From Pleurotus djamor (taxonomy: Eukaryota; Basidiomycota; Agaricomycetes; Agaricales; Pleurotaceae), in NCBI GenBank assembly GCA_029747585.1, contig JAPEVF010000236.1, positions 19,457 through 63,321 on the forward strand: DNA of 43,865 nucleotides, written 5' to 3'. The position numbers and the translations under genes were made by a program. The notes below the pieces were generated by a model, which saw nothing but the letters and a program-made list of their open reading frames with translations, made no database searches and had not been told where the DNA came from. Each line of letters begins with the position of its first letter. Within the stretch, counting starts at the first letter, position 1. Of this stretch, positions 10,689 through 22,222 are shown piece after piece.

Positions 10689-12520
10689 CTACGTTGGAAC
10701 CGTTTGGATCAAAGTGCTTGTGTTGGTCAAGTTTGTGTTTTGCGCTACCTGCTGAGTGGAGCCGCCCGATGAGTCAGGATTCTCCTCAACATCCGGGTTG
10801 CGAACGATATCAACCCAGGACGGTAGGTGTACTTGGATCCATCGTACACGATGACCCAGTAAATTGAAGTCCGGTGGGAGCGAATCCTTGGAAGCGTCCA
10901 AAGTTTGTAGGATTGTCATGGCATCCCTACCCGCATAGTACGCCTCGCGGTATCGACCAAGGACACGAAGGGAGCCAGCGTACAGTGACAGCCCATAAGC
11001 AGTCGACTGTGCCAATGCAAAGTCTTGGACGAAAGACTGTGCTGACTGAAAGACAAAGGAATACTGCCCTTCAAGTTTGCAGCTAATCGGGATATACTCT
11101 TCGTAATCATCCGGATGAGCAGTGTCAGTCAATTGGAGAGACTCCTGGTAATGGTATATAGCTTGATCGGCATCTTCGTTGCAATAGCATGCGTATGCTA
11201 ATCGGAAGATGGAGTGATGAAGCCAGTAGAGTCGTAGGGAGCGAGGGAATGTCGTTCTCGGTGAGCGGAGGAGCTTCCGACGGACAGCAACATTCTCCTG
11301 GGTCAATGCAACCTGCTTTGCGCCAGGCGGACAAATGTATTGCTGCTGAACCAGAACCCAAGAGAGGTAGAACAACAGCTGATCACTGTCGTGAGAGCGC
11401 AGTAGCTGCTTTAGCATCCGAGCCGCGAAGTCGAAGATGCGGAAGACTATATGATCAAGGCCGCGGTACATGACGTCGCAAGCCAAATCGACGAGTGGGT
11501 CCAGACAATTGGACAGGAAAGGCGATAGAGAGCTTGTATTGAGAGTGTCAATGATACGCCATGCAGGTGCCAAGGTAGACACCATGATGGACATGTGTTC
11601 TTTGGGAGTGTTTACCCGTATGTAACGATTGTTAATGGTGCGGCATGTTCCGGGATTAATGGCAGTTATTGACCACGTAGTTGACTCGAGTATGTCAACG
11701 ATGGACTGGAGCTTAAAGCGTAGGTACTGTTGATCTACAGTGTTGGGTTCGCTGTGCCCTAGAATCTGATGAGTTGAAGTTGTCAGTCGTTATTAAAGAT
11801 AGATCACGAAGACCTCACATTCGCAAAATCATTTGGACCTGGCTCAATGATCTTCTTGCCGAACAGTGCGTCAACTCGAGTCATATGAGTACGCAGGTCA
11901 GACCTGAGGATGACCATGTTCTGTGAAGTTTGGACAACTGCCATTTCACTCCGAGCAGAGACATACAGCTGGGACAAGCAGTGAGTGGAGCATGACTACA
12001 TCATGGAATACACTGACCTGAATACGGCTCATTGATGCTTTGACGCTCTCTTTCAGACGCTTTACATCGGACTCGATAGAATCGCCGTTCTTCCAAGTCC
12101 TCAACGCATGTTTGACTTTTCCAAGGACCGTAGGCGAAGGAGGCTCGAATACGCGGTTGCATCTGGTCGAAACATGCATCAGTTGGCTGCGCGGCGTCAG
12201 TATACTGGTACATTGAGCGAATGACATGGCAAAAAATTACCTCTTCAGCCCATCGAGGGAATCCTTGAGTTCGACGGCATCTTCCAGAGCCGATTTATGT
12301 GTGTCACAGAAATTATGGAGGGCGTTCAAGTCAGCGAGGATATCATCAGACGTGGTCCGCATACTGCGCCGAGTCTTCGCCACCTATTCACCGTTCAAAA
12401 AAGTGCTATATCTGGGTACTTCGTGTTGACTCGAGAACGCACCTTACCAACGGACGCCTTGATTTGTTTCGCGATGTCTACGAAAGAAAAGACCGTTCCA
12501 GCAATGGAGAGGGGATCCAT
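10689..12520 (-). CDS. HeLo-like/STAND-type N-terminal region fused to a TPR-like C-terminus
   Basis: The protein of about 510 residues starts MDPLSIAGTVFSFVDIAKQI, the typical opening of the fungal N-terminal domain found on STAND (NACHT/NB-ARC) proteins. Exon 1 (12520-12443) joins exon 2 (12383-12241) as SVGKVAKTRRSMRTTSDD, and exon 3 starts at 12186 as QLMHVSTRCNRVF. The first ~200 residues are predicted helical, including LKESVKASMSRIQ. The C-terminal 300 residues form one long exon with TPR-like helices, for example YYCNEDADQAIYHYQESL-type text near 11170 and GSLRVLGRYREAYYAG near 10950. I see no P-loop, so no nucleotide-binding domain sits between the two parts. An in-frame ATG exists further upstream at 12592, but MDPLSIAG is the usual start. 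Family knowledge suggests a signalling or self/non-self role. This is inference only. Confidence 0.72.
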
Positions 12521-13231
12521 GACTGGTCGTGGGGGTTTGATGGAGGTTTGTGAATAACGAGGCAGACATGGTAGGCAATATAGCGGATCCATGATCTGTT
12601 TCTGTGAAGTACCAGAAGGGTGAGAGACAAGACGGACGAGCGTTAATCATACATACAGCATCTAAATATAGACGGCTCGAACGTGCATAGCCCGTTGAGG
12701 GCATGGGCTGGAGTAATCTCAGCACTGTCTAAGAGCAAAATGCTGCATCCTGGATTTCAAGTGAGATGTCCTATAGCATCCTTGTTGAGCATGTTCGGAA
12801 TTGGTTCGGAATAAGAAAAAANGTGCTAACCAGGCCAAATCCAGGCATAATGATCCAGCCCATGACTACGCTGATCTGAGGGCGAGAATAGAGCGCAAGA
12901 ATGAAGCACTAACCCCGACAGTGCAATCATTGCGCAGACGGGAAGAAAGTTCAAGGGATAGATAAAGCCGGCAGTCAGTCCAACTCCTAGTCTCCTAGTC
13001 AGTCATCCAGGGGGCTTCGATGTGCGCATGGTGCATTGCATGGGCACGTCCTAGTTAGCATCAGATGGATGGCATTCAATTCGGATGAAGTAGACCTATG
13101 TAGGCCCTATATACAGAAAATGTTCTCAAAATGCCAAAAGGTTCACGACAGAATTAGGTATATACTCTATACACTGGACCCAAAGATACATCCCGAAAGA
13201 GGATGTTAAACGTCAAAGATCATGTCATAAA
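12521..13231. other. Intergenic stretch, no gene seen
   Basis: About 710 bp lie between the start of the HeLo-like gene and the stop of the membrane-protein gene, both on the minus strand. It should contain the promoter and leader of the former and the 3' end of the latter. I see no sustained coding frame or RNA gene. One N call lies at 12822. Confidence 0.6.
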
Positions 13232-15140
13232 TTACTCTGGCGTAGTCCGTGCAGAGTCCGTTAAGCTTGCAGCCGTATAATAGGACGTTCCTAGAGACGG
13301 TTGTGTATCCACACCGCTCCCAAACGTCCCCGCACTCCCCACTCTCGGCCCAACAATCTCTCCCACCTCCGAAACACCCGCGAGCACCCCCACCCCGCTA
13401 CCACTTCCAGCCGGACTAGCCGGACTTCCCGAGGCCAACCTCTCCGCAGCCACCGAGAGACTGTTCGACCGACTCGGCGGCTCGCTGACACTGATCGTTG
13501 AGAACGTATTCGCTCTCGTTGGTGGTCGACTCAGCGAATTCCGAGGAGACAGAGACCCTCGGCGTTCCGAGAAACTGCCAGCTTCCCGAGAACCTATCGA
13601 TTCAATCGTTGGCATACGCTTGACGTACGCTCCCAGCATACGGACGTGCCCTTCAGGTGGTCGAGGGCGTCCATATTCATCGTACATCGCCATCGTCGCC
13701 AGGTAATTTTCTGATGGTCGAGGCGGCGCTGCACCAGGTGGTAAGCCTGTGGGTGTATCCGGCTCAGCATAACGCATCCCCTCTTCGGTTTCGCGGTGTA
13801 TTTGGTTGATCGCGGCATTATATCGATCGTAGAAACTGTCCATAGCCGGATCAGTATGATCAAGCTCGACAGACGACGAGAACTCGGAAGAGGGGCGGCG
13901 AAGGGAGCTGGAGGAGGCGTGGTGTCGAGAGGAAGAGGCGAGGGTGGCGTAGGAAGCTTGGTGGGTGTGTTGGCGGATAGGTGTACCTATCGCTGTCGTC
14001 GAGTCGGAGAGAAGTTCGGTGGCGCTTTGTCCGCGACCATGGGCGCGTCGCATGAGCAGGGGTCGTGGTAGGTGACCGGGTCGTCGTGTCTTTTGATAGG
14101 CAAACGACGAGTAGAAATGTAGCACCTAGAGATACGTTAGTATGAACATCGAAACAATAGGAGACATGGAACACTCACGATGAGGGCGAGGGTCAGAAAG
14201 ATACGGACAAGAGCAAATGAAACCCATGTCTCCCATGTCCAAGGGGAGCATTTGGACTTGGAGACAGACCATACAACATCAATATCCATGTTACAACGTT
14301 CTAGATAAGCAATATCTGGCGTAGCCAAGTCCTTCCAGGCGATGACCAAGGCAAAATTAACGATGGCGGGTACTAGAAGTAAAAGATGAGAGAGTGCGTG
14401 TAAAGAAGTCCGCATGATGAACTGGAATTGAAGAGATACATCGTGAAACATTAAATAAGCCTTCAACAGTGAAAGAACTTCGGAAGAAAGGAAGACGGCA
14501 AGAGACACGGACGCAACGGCGCCCAAGGAAAGAGCGGCCACTTGTCCTCGGAATGAAGTGAAGACAGTATACGCAATGAAGTAGCGGATAATGTTGTATG
14601 TTGTCCAGACGACTATAAAAGTGAGTTAGACCATTTTTCAACCGTTGAATAGAGTCTTTGCAGCACGTCGCGACGTAAAGCCTCTGTTGAAGGAGCCCCC
14701 CTTTCACTTCCAGTCTGCGATGGCGACATGAAGTCCGTTCATGACATGCTGCAGCCACTCTTCAATAGACGTGATCACGTACCAACCATAAACTCCAGCA
14801 GCCGCTTAACCAATCGAAGCCTGCGCAAGCGACGTCGGGTAGCCAACTCCATATATCCCTTCCTCTCCTCAATACCCGTGGGGTCTCCGAAAAGGTCTAG
14901 GGTGTTGTTTCGTGCAGTATGTGGCATATCAGGATGCGACGGTTGATGTGAAAGCAATTCGTGGTAGGTCATTGATGACTCGGAGGCGGTATTTCGCAGC
15001 AGTGGCTCTGTTGGGTGCGAATCTGAGGTCGTCGTTCGCAGCGTTGCGCTCGAAGCTGTTCTGTCGTGTAGATGATGACTCGAGTCCTCTGAAGATTCCG
15101 GGACAAATATGGCATTATGAAGATACAGCGCTGCAGCCAT
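13232..15140 (-). CDS. Multi-pass membrane protein with a Ser/Pro-rich cytosolic tail, unknown function
   Basis: I do not recognise a family. Three exons join cleanly: the first ends RLLEFMV near 14775, the second runs VVVWTTYNIIRYFIAYTVF to FLTLALI, and the third starts VLHFYSSFAYQKTRRPG. The second exon holds several hydrophobic segments, including FRGQVAALSLGAVASVSLAV, a segment around LLLLVPAIVNFALVIAW, and WVSFALVRIFLTLALIV. The ~280-residue C-terminal tail is rich in Ser, Pro, Thr and Arg and looks disordered, with repeated SRPPTRANT-like and SEPPSRSNS-like patches that could be phosphorylated. The ATG at 15140 (MAAALYLHNAIFVPE) is the first in frame. The frame stays open further upstream with hydrophobic residues (IFDVAILILLP), so a missed 5' exon adding a membrane segment is possible. 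Confidence 0.68.
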
Positions 15141-16118
15141 GGCACAGCAACCGAGTCGGTGGTCTGCGTCGACGCGTGGATTCAGGATTTCTTTGCGGTT
15201 TTTCGACAGGATGATGAGGGGGATATCGTGAAGCACGTATAAGAGTCGCAAGTGGTCGCAAGGGAGAAGTATGAGGATGGCCACGTCAAAAATATCGACG
15301 GTCGAGGAGAACGTCGTCAAGTTCAGTTTCTATAAATAGAATTACTTGGCGCTTATTGACAGCGCTAATCAAATCGAGCTGTTTCTGTTCAATTGTAGTA
15401 ACTTTGGTTTCAGTGGTTCTTACTTCCCGCTTCCTTCTTTGCATTTGGGTTGTGTACATCCTCGCGGAAATTTTCTCTGAATATATTCAACATACGAACC
15501 GCGAGAATTGCTGGATTCTTGACCGTCTTGTATCACACCTTGTGACCTTTAACTATTTCGACTTGGTTTCGACCATGATGCCACCATTATGCCACCATCA
15601 TGCAAATGCATCAGGTATCAATCTTTCAATGTTGTCATCGTCCCTTGCGCGGCCCCGAACAAAGCTATTTCAATCTCGCCAATACAGGGCAAATCGTGCC
15701 CTGGCCCTACGGGGCAGTGACTCTGCTCGCTTGATGCCCGCAAAGCCAACGCATGCCAAACCCTTTGGGGGAATGCTCCTAGAGCGGCGGCGCCCAGTGA
15801 ATGGCTAGGAAATATCCAGCAGACGATCGCTGTTCTTTGCGTAGTAGATATTAATGGAAGGGGGTGGACAATTGATCAAGATTCAGAAGGCGGCTTGCAT
15901 CTGCTCATGCGAGCACCAAGTGAGCACAGATAATGGCGCGTGCGCGTGAGGAACCGCTCGGCGCGTTTCAGGCGTAGAGGGCTACAAGGCTAGGAGGCAT
16001 GGAAGTTGCGTCGCATAGACGCTGGCTCTTGTGAGCGCGGTGCAACAGAGGCGGTGGCGACTAGAATATTAGTGGGATATGCGTATGTACACCTACGACA
16101 CATGGACTAATGAGGGGA
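15141..16118. other. Intergenic stretch upstream of the membrane-protein gene
   Basis: Nearly 1 kb separates two minus-strand genes. The part next to 15140 keeps an open frame on the minus strand and may be leader or a missed exon. A TATAAATA element lies at 15331-15338 on the plus strand, but no convincing plus-strand gene follows it. Nothing else is seen. Confidence 0.5.
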
Positions 16119-17721
16119 CTAAGACGTCTTCTTGGTTTTACCCTTCTTCCCAGACCCAGGTCGCTGCGCAGTAGCCGTCGACACTCCTGCAGCCCCACCT
16201 CCACAGTATTGCTTTGCATTGCTCGTAGCTAAAAAGCAAGTGCGCCATTAAGTACTTGACAAGCTGTGGAAGCAATCGATTGTTCTTACTAATACCGAAT
16301 AGGGAGGAATGTTGAGCGATGTTGGCGGGGTTGACAACGACTAAGGGGATTAAGATTTGGATTGAGTGGGAGGTAGTTCGAGGGAGAATGATGAAATTGC
16401 AAACCTCACCAGGTACATTATTGCATGTTTTATCAGTCGTCTCATCTTTATCCTCCCCGTGTGTGCATATCATGACGTTGCCGGCCGAAGCTGTTGAGTG
16501 ATGATATGGTAAACACAAACGCAAGGGTTCTGAGTGAACTAAAAATTGTGGTTACGAACCAGGCTCTTTAGATAACCAGTAGCCTGTACCACTTCGGGCG
16601 ATGTCAGTCTTCTCAGTCAGGGTGGAAATTACCAAAGAAACTTACAAATGGCGGTAGCTCAGTAGCAAAGGTGGGAGGAATGACACCGGGTCTTGAGCGA
16701 CTGAATTCAGCAATGATAGAGCGGAGCTCAATAGAGGTTATACCTTGCAAGTTGGAACCTTCCAACATCATCATAGGCTCAGATGAATGGAACAAGGGCA
16801 TCAACGCGTTGTCTGACCTCGATAGATATTCTCTGCTCCAAGAGTCTTCTCAATGGTCTTGACAAAGGCCAAGTCGCCGACCCGAGGTGCTCCTACATAT
16901 CGAGTATTCGCGAGTTGGCGGCGACATAAGCAAGGAAACATGACGAACCGTAGCTAAACATCTTGAGGGCTAGCTTCGGGAACGTCTTTTTTTATTTGCA
17001 GAGAGGACACCGCAGCTAGGGCTCCACCAAGAGAATGACCTACGAAGACCAAGCATTATGATCCAAAGCGTCACTTCCCGAACGGAAACAGGAAGCAATT
17101 TACACACCAGTAACGACCACACGATAACCAGGCTTCGATTTCAATTCCTTCATGAGATCTTGGGTAACCTGTTCACTGACATACCCCCAAGCCTTTTGGA
17201 AGCCTGTGTGTATTTTGGCACCATTGCTCTCAACCAAAGGGAGACTCAAATTGGTTTTGCAGATACTCAAGTCTGAGAACAAAGAATACATGTGAGTATT
17301 TCGTCCACTAGTCACCCTCAGGCTTCAGTGTCGGGGACTTACCTATGGAACAATCACCGTCGCCTTTGGTAGGCTCGGTACCCCGAAAAGCGAGGATAAA
17401 TTCCTTCTTGACATCGTCTCGAACGAGAAAGCCTTGCGTGGACTTTTTGTCATACTGTCAAGTGAACGACGTCCAGCGGCTGAGATGAATATGGATAACG
17501 ACGAAGCGGTGGCCGCCTACACGATGCAAGACAGTATTATTCAACGGCTTGACACAGTCCTCCAAGTCCTTGTACGCGGTAACAGAGTATTTAGCATATC
17601 GCTGCAGGTCGTCGAATACGGATTTGGCAATGCCGACTTTGGCTGGAGCGGCGGCTCCGAAGGCACTCAACAGTAGTGAAGCGAAGAGACAAAGCCAGTA
17701 AACGACGGGCCTTGTCGCCAT
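16119..17721 (-). CDS. Secreted class 3 lipase/esterase, with an apparent +1 frameshift
   Basis: This is a fungal class 3 (Rhizomucor-type) lipase or feruloyl-esterase-like hydrolase. It starts MATRPVVYWLCLFASLLLSA, a clear signal peptide ending near GAAAPA, so the enzyme is exported. Downstream exons give STQGFLVRDDVKKEFILAFRG, the nucleophile elbow TGHSLGGALAAVSS, MFSYGAPRVGDLAFVK, the acid region RVAQDPVSFLPP and the catalytic His in SYRHFGTGYW, so the Ser-Asp-His triad is visible. About eight introns are needed. Within the GHSLGG exon a run of seven A (plus-strand T at 16987-16993) puts the following residues TFPKLALKMFSYG out of frame by one base. A run of six would restore it. The protein ends with an unusual Gly- and Lys-rich tail, YCGGGAAGVSTATAQ followed by GSGKKGKTKKTS. 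It is either a sequencing error or a recently broken gene. Confidence 0.85.
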
Positions 17722-18104
17722 TGCGAAGGGGACGGGCTGGGGGCTAGTGGGGGGTGAGAAGGGAACCTAAAGGCATGATACAGTAGAGAGCGACTTTATG
17801 CTTGAAATGTGCACGAATAATGGCAATAGCACGATTGGAATATGGCCCAGAAGCGTGGTCTTGCATGAGAAATGAGCGACGTGGGACGCGCTATGAAGGG
17901 GGACGCCGAACCGAATGCGAGGGATAGGTCTCATGGAAGGCCAACCTATAAGCGCTCACAAACGATTGGGTCTGCAAAGCCACATTTTCTAAGACGTATT
18001 GTCTAAAATCGAAAAGAGGAATGTATTTCAGCACCATTACAAGAATCGACGCGTAATGATAAACCAAGGAGCGAGCAAAAGGATAGGTTTTGTAAGGAAC
18101 GTAT
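17722..18104. other. Intergenic stretch between lipase and BAP31 genes
   Basis: These 383 bp hold the promoter and leader of the minus-strand lipase and the 3' flank of the minus-strand BAP31 gene. I see no coding frame or obvious element in it. Confidence 0.55.
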
Positions 18105-18990
18105 TAGTCCTTTTTCTTGTCCGAAACGTCGCCCTTCAAGGTATTCAATTCGGTCGCCAAGCGGTCATATTCGGCGGCTTGTTGAGCCGATTGCTTCTTC
18201 AAGGTCGCTGGTCGAACACTAAGACTTTACACATCATGAAGGTGAGAGGGCCGCGTACCAAAATCTCTGGTCTCTGCTTCAAGCGAAGCGATTTTCTTCT
18301 TCAAATCAGAGGTGGACTCGCCTTTCTGTGATTCCGTCTATGCAAAGTAATTAGGTTTGACATGTGGCCTTAGATCAAACGGATACTTGCCTGGCTCTTC
18401 AACTTGGCGTATTCTTCTTGAGTATGAATGAGGTCGAGCATGATGTAGAACGTGCGAGTCAAGACGAGAGAAAGGAAGAGGCAGAACCCAGTGAGGTAGA
18501 CATTTCTCTGGGCACTAGTATCATGTCAGTCTAGGTTAAGTTCAACTTGGACACGAAAGGTGAATTTACTAAAATTTCCTGGCGGCAAGATTGGTTTCTG
18601 TCCGAACATCGTGCACGCCTCCATTCTGCCCTGTTTTGGATGCCTCAGCTTCCGCAGTTATTCTGAACATGCGTTGAACCGCATCGATAAATAATATGGC
18701 GACGAATCTAGATGTGTATCGAGTTAGATGTGTTCGACCGGCGTTGGCCAAGGCTCCTCACATGAATGAGATCTTGAGGGCATAGGCAATCTTGGCAATG
18801 ATGACGCTTTCGGAGAGGAAAGTAAAAAGCCTTTTCCGGATCGCGTATGGGAGTGGTGCGACTAGGAAACAGAAAGTGGCCATCTCTGAGGCGAGCAAGA
18901 GAAAAGTCAAGGAATAACTGTGCACGAGGACATGGTCAGATCGCCATTGTCAACGACGTAGGCCTCCGAGACAACGTACTAGATAGTCAT
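18105..18990 (-). CDS. BAP31-like ER membrane protein (Yet1/Yet3 family)
   Basis: This is the fungal homologue of B-cell receptor-associated protein 31, an ER membrane protein that binds membrane cargo and supports its export or retention. The short first exon MTIY joins YSLTFLLLASEMATFCFLVA, the first membrane segment, followed by PLPYAIRKRLF. The second segment lies around AYALKISFIFVAILFIDAVQ and the third around VYLTGFCLFLSLVLTRTFYI. A helical cytosolic tail follows (LIHTQEEYAKLKSQ, DLKKKIASLEAETRDF, QQAAEYDRLATELNTLKG) that looks like a coiled coil. The C-terminus KKKD fits a dilysine ER-retrieval signal. Five or so short introns are placed by GT-AG ends that keep the frame. The total length of about 215 residues suits the family. 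The gene is divergent from UBP6. Confidence 0.9.
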
Positions 18991-19252
18991 CGTTTCGATA
19001 GGCTAGAGAGACAGTGGGGATGAATGGGTGCTGATGGTGGTAACAGTTCAAGGAGCTCTTTGAAGGAAAGCAGAATGATGGTGCGCAGTGGCGAGCGTGT
19101 TTCTGACGTGTTGACGTCACATGCGATTACGTCAGACTTGATCACGTAAGTAGGACGCGTAATGTGGCAGACAGGGGCCTGTGGGTCATGAAAGAGAACG
19201 CGTACCCCAGGCGCGCTTCAAACTTGACTTTCATTTTTACTTGCACTCCAGA
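18991..19252. promoter_or_regulatory. Divergent promoter region between BAP31 and UBP6
   Basis: The 262 bp between the two start codons serve both genes. The segment at about 19100-19150 contains repeated TGACGTCA/TTACGTCA-like words (TGACGTGTTGACGTCACATG and a nearby TTACGTCAG), which resemble CREB/ATF-type bZIP sites. No TATA box is clear. Confidence 0.55.
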
Positions 19253-21583
19253 ATGGCACCCATTCCAGTACACATTAAACATGCAGGGAAAACGTTCGAC
19301 GTTCAGCTCGATGTGGACGCACCGCCGTCGACTTTCAAACAGTCGATCTATGAGGTTACCGGCGTACCAGTGGATCGTATGAAGGTTATGATAAAGGGAG
19401 GAGTTTTGAAAGATGATACGCCCTGGAAGAAGGTGGCACCAAAGGAGGTGAGGATGCAGCCTAAGCTCGCTGCGATTCGCGTCGGGCAGACAAATTTCGA
19501 GGCTGAGACCATGGATAATCTAGGGTCAAACATTCATGGTCATCGGCGCAGCTGGGGAGCTTCCTAAGCCCCCAGAAAAACCTGTTGTATTCCTCGAAGG
19601 TAAGTAACAACTTGCTATGCTTTCATCAGGGATGAATGGCTAAATCGACTGTTTTGAAGACCTTGATGATAGTGAACTTGCTTCATCAGTGCGCATCTCC
19701 ATTTTGTCCATGTCAATATGACTACTGGTTTATACATGTCACTGACGCTCTCCATTGATGATAATTTTGTAGCTTTCGATGCCAGTAGGCTTGGTCAAGT
19801 AAGGCATTTTCAACCTATCTTGACACCAACCAACTCATCCAATTTAGCCTAGGGAACACCTGCTATATGAATGCTTCCGTACAAGCTCTTCGCGCGGTCC
19901 CTGAGCTCCAAGTCGCTCTCCGTGGTAGCTCATCTTCGTCAGTCACTTTCAACGCTCCAGTTGCTCTAAGACTGATCGTATCTATCTTGGCTGCATGTTA
20001 AACCTAATTAGCGCGAGCAACGCTGGTCCGAGCTCTCTGGCTCGCAGTCTCCAGTCGCTATATACTCAAATGGGACAAACCACTGATTCCGTGACTCCCT
20101 CTGCCTTCTTGCACATTCTCCGCCAAGTGAACCCACAGTTCGCTGAGATGGCTCGCCCCTCCGAGAAGATCGCCATGATGGGTGGCCGAGGCTATGCCCA
20201 ACAGGGTATTTGTATTTCTCCCCTTTCTACTGAGAAGTATGTCACTGAATGCGAATTAGATGCGGAGGAATGCTACGCTCAAATACTGAACTCGTTGCGT
20301 GAGCTTCCGGGGCTCCCTCCTTCGCCACTTATCAGTCTGCCTCAGGAAGAGGCAATGCAAGTTGACGAACCTTCAACATCGGCGCCCCCTCCTGCAGGAT
20401 CCAAGGCCTTCATTGAGCAGTATATGGTTGGACAGATGCTCAGAACGTAAAACTTTCAGGTCCCTTCTTCCAAGCTTCTGTGCTTATAGAGTTTCGTGTA
20501 GGATGACTTGCGATGAAGCAGACGAACCACCAACCACGCGCTCGGAGAGCGTCTTGAAAGTGGAGTGTAACATCACTAACACAACTAACTACCTGATGGC
20601 AGGAATCATGAATGTAAGCTTCCGTCGCCGTTGCCTAATACGATTCCATTGACTCTAAATCGGTTAGTCGCTGGATCAAAAAATCGAGAAAAATTCTCCG
20701 TCACTGGGAAGACAGGCAGTTTATACGCAGCGATCGAGGATGTCACGGCTCCCCACATACTTGACCATCCAGATGGTCCGCTTCGCCTGGAGAGCCGAAA
20801 TCAATAAAAAGGCCAAGATCATGGTAAGTCCACGGCTTATTTATCGAAGGCCTACAACATTCATCCGCGCCTGCAGCGCCGAGTGAAATTTCCAACAGAA
20901 CTGGACGGGCTCGATTTGGCTACTGACGAGTTGAAGGCGAAGCTCCAGCCACTCAACCGAAAGTTGCTGGAATACAACAAAGATCGTTCAGACCGACGCC
21001 AGCAACGCAGGCGGACCAAGGCAAGGAAGGAAAAGGAAGAAAAGGCCAAACTTGAACCTCCTCGACCACCACTCGAAGGCGATTCAGCCGAATCGGAGGC
21101 CCCAGCAGCCGCGGAAGGAGGGGAATTGGAACCTGAGGTCGTTTATAGGCGTAGGGAAGGAGAGGAACTGAGTAAACTTGTTGACGAGAGTCTCAAAAGC
21201 GACGTCGGAGCCAANGTNACTGGCTTGTANGACCTCATTGGTAAGTTCCNNGATGGCAATCCTTCAATGTTGTTCTCATTGCCTCCGTTCATTTCAGCTA
21301 TTGTCACACATAAAGGCGCGGCAGCGGATGCCGGTCATTACATGGGCTTCGTCCGAAAGAGCGCGTTGCAACCCCCTTCGATCGACGATGTTGACGACAA
21401 CGATGATTGGTACAAGTTTGATGATGACAAGGTTTCGATTTTCCCTAAGGAGAAGCTTGTTACTTTGGAGGGAGGAGGTTCGTCTTTCTCCACTGACCGA
21501 CATACATGAGTCTGATTGTTTCCGTCCTAGGTGAGGACTCGTCTGCGTACGTTCTGTTGTACAAAGCCAAGCCATTGGTTTGA
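19253..21583 (+). CDS. ubp6: Proteasome-associated ubiquitin C-terminal hydrolase (Ubp6/USP14)
   Basis: This deubiquitinase binds the 26S proteasome and trims ubiquitin chains from substrates. The N-terminal ubiquitin-like domain (MAPIPVHIKHAGKTFDVQL to WKKVAPKEGQTFMVIGAAG, about residues 1-80) is joined across one intron and is the usual proteasome-docking part. The catalytic domain shows the Cys box VGLVNLGNTCYMNASVQALR, then DAEECYAQIL, MTCDEADEPP, RMSRLPTYLTIQMVRFAW, RRVKFPTELDGLDL, the His box HKGAAADAGHYMGFVRKS, and WYKFDDDKVSIF with the third active-site position. All key residues are present. A charged insert of about 90 residues (KARKEKEEKAKLEPPRPP region) sits before the His box. 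N calls at 21215, 21218, 21230 and 21250-21251 fall there and blur the end of that exon. Start chosen at the first ATG of the Ubl frame. Confidence 0.92.
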
Positions 21584-22222
21584 AAAACGTTAACAAGGTA
21601 AATGTGGTCCGCTCGCGCAGGGACTATTTGCTAACCCCCGTGGTGTAGTGAAACATGGAACCCTTAGATATGTGAATAGTGAAGGATACGCGTCCTTGTA
21701 TTTTTGAGGAGCGTCAGTTCGAAGTCAACCATGTTAGTACTCGAAGCAGCATTGCCGCTGTTAACGCCTCCATCTCCACATCGGACACTCTGGATGATTG
21801 TGGTATGGCGGGATGCGGCGACTTGTGCGATCCCGGCAAAGCCCTGATGTTAGATGATCAAGCTGCAAGTCGTGAAGTACAATGAGACTATGTCATTGAC
21901 ATTGACCGAACACAGGGTGTGATACACAAACCGAGGTATAGGAAGGGGAGATGTAGCTGCGCCGTGGATTATATATGGCGATCTCTATATGTAAGAGCTA
22001 CGGATAGGATTGGTGATAAGTAAGTGTCCGAGAGAACTGAGCTGGGTGGTTGTAAACTACTATAGATAACAAATGATTACTGGGGGAAGGTTCGATACAA
22101 AGCAATAGATATCATATGAGCTGAGATATGCATAGGACAGGGAAATGGAAGGGGATATTCGAGAGCGAAGATTCTTTGTTGATTGGATGGTGTTGGGATT
22201 GGATATGGGATGTGGGATCGGA
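21584..22222. other. Convergent 3' intergenic region
   Basis: About 640 bp lie between the convergent ends of UBP6 and the bZIP gene. It should contain both 3' untranslated regions. I see no credible coding frame or RNA gene. Confidence 0.55.

Noticed and set aside
15356..15808. Plus-strand open frame with a hydrophobic start, downstream of a TATAAATA element
   Set aside because: The frame begins with TTG, has no ATG near the start, and turns into low-quality composition. The TATA element alone is weak support.
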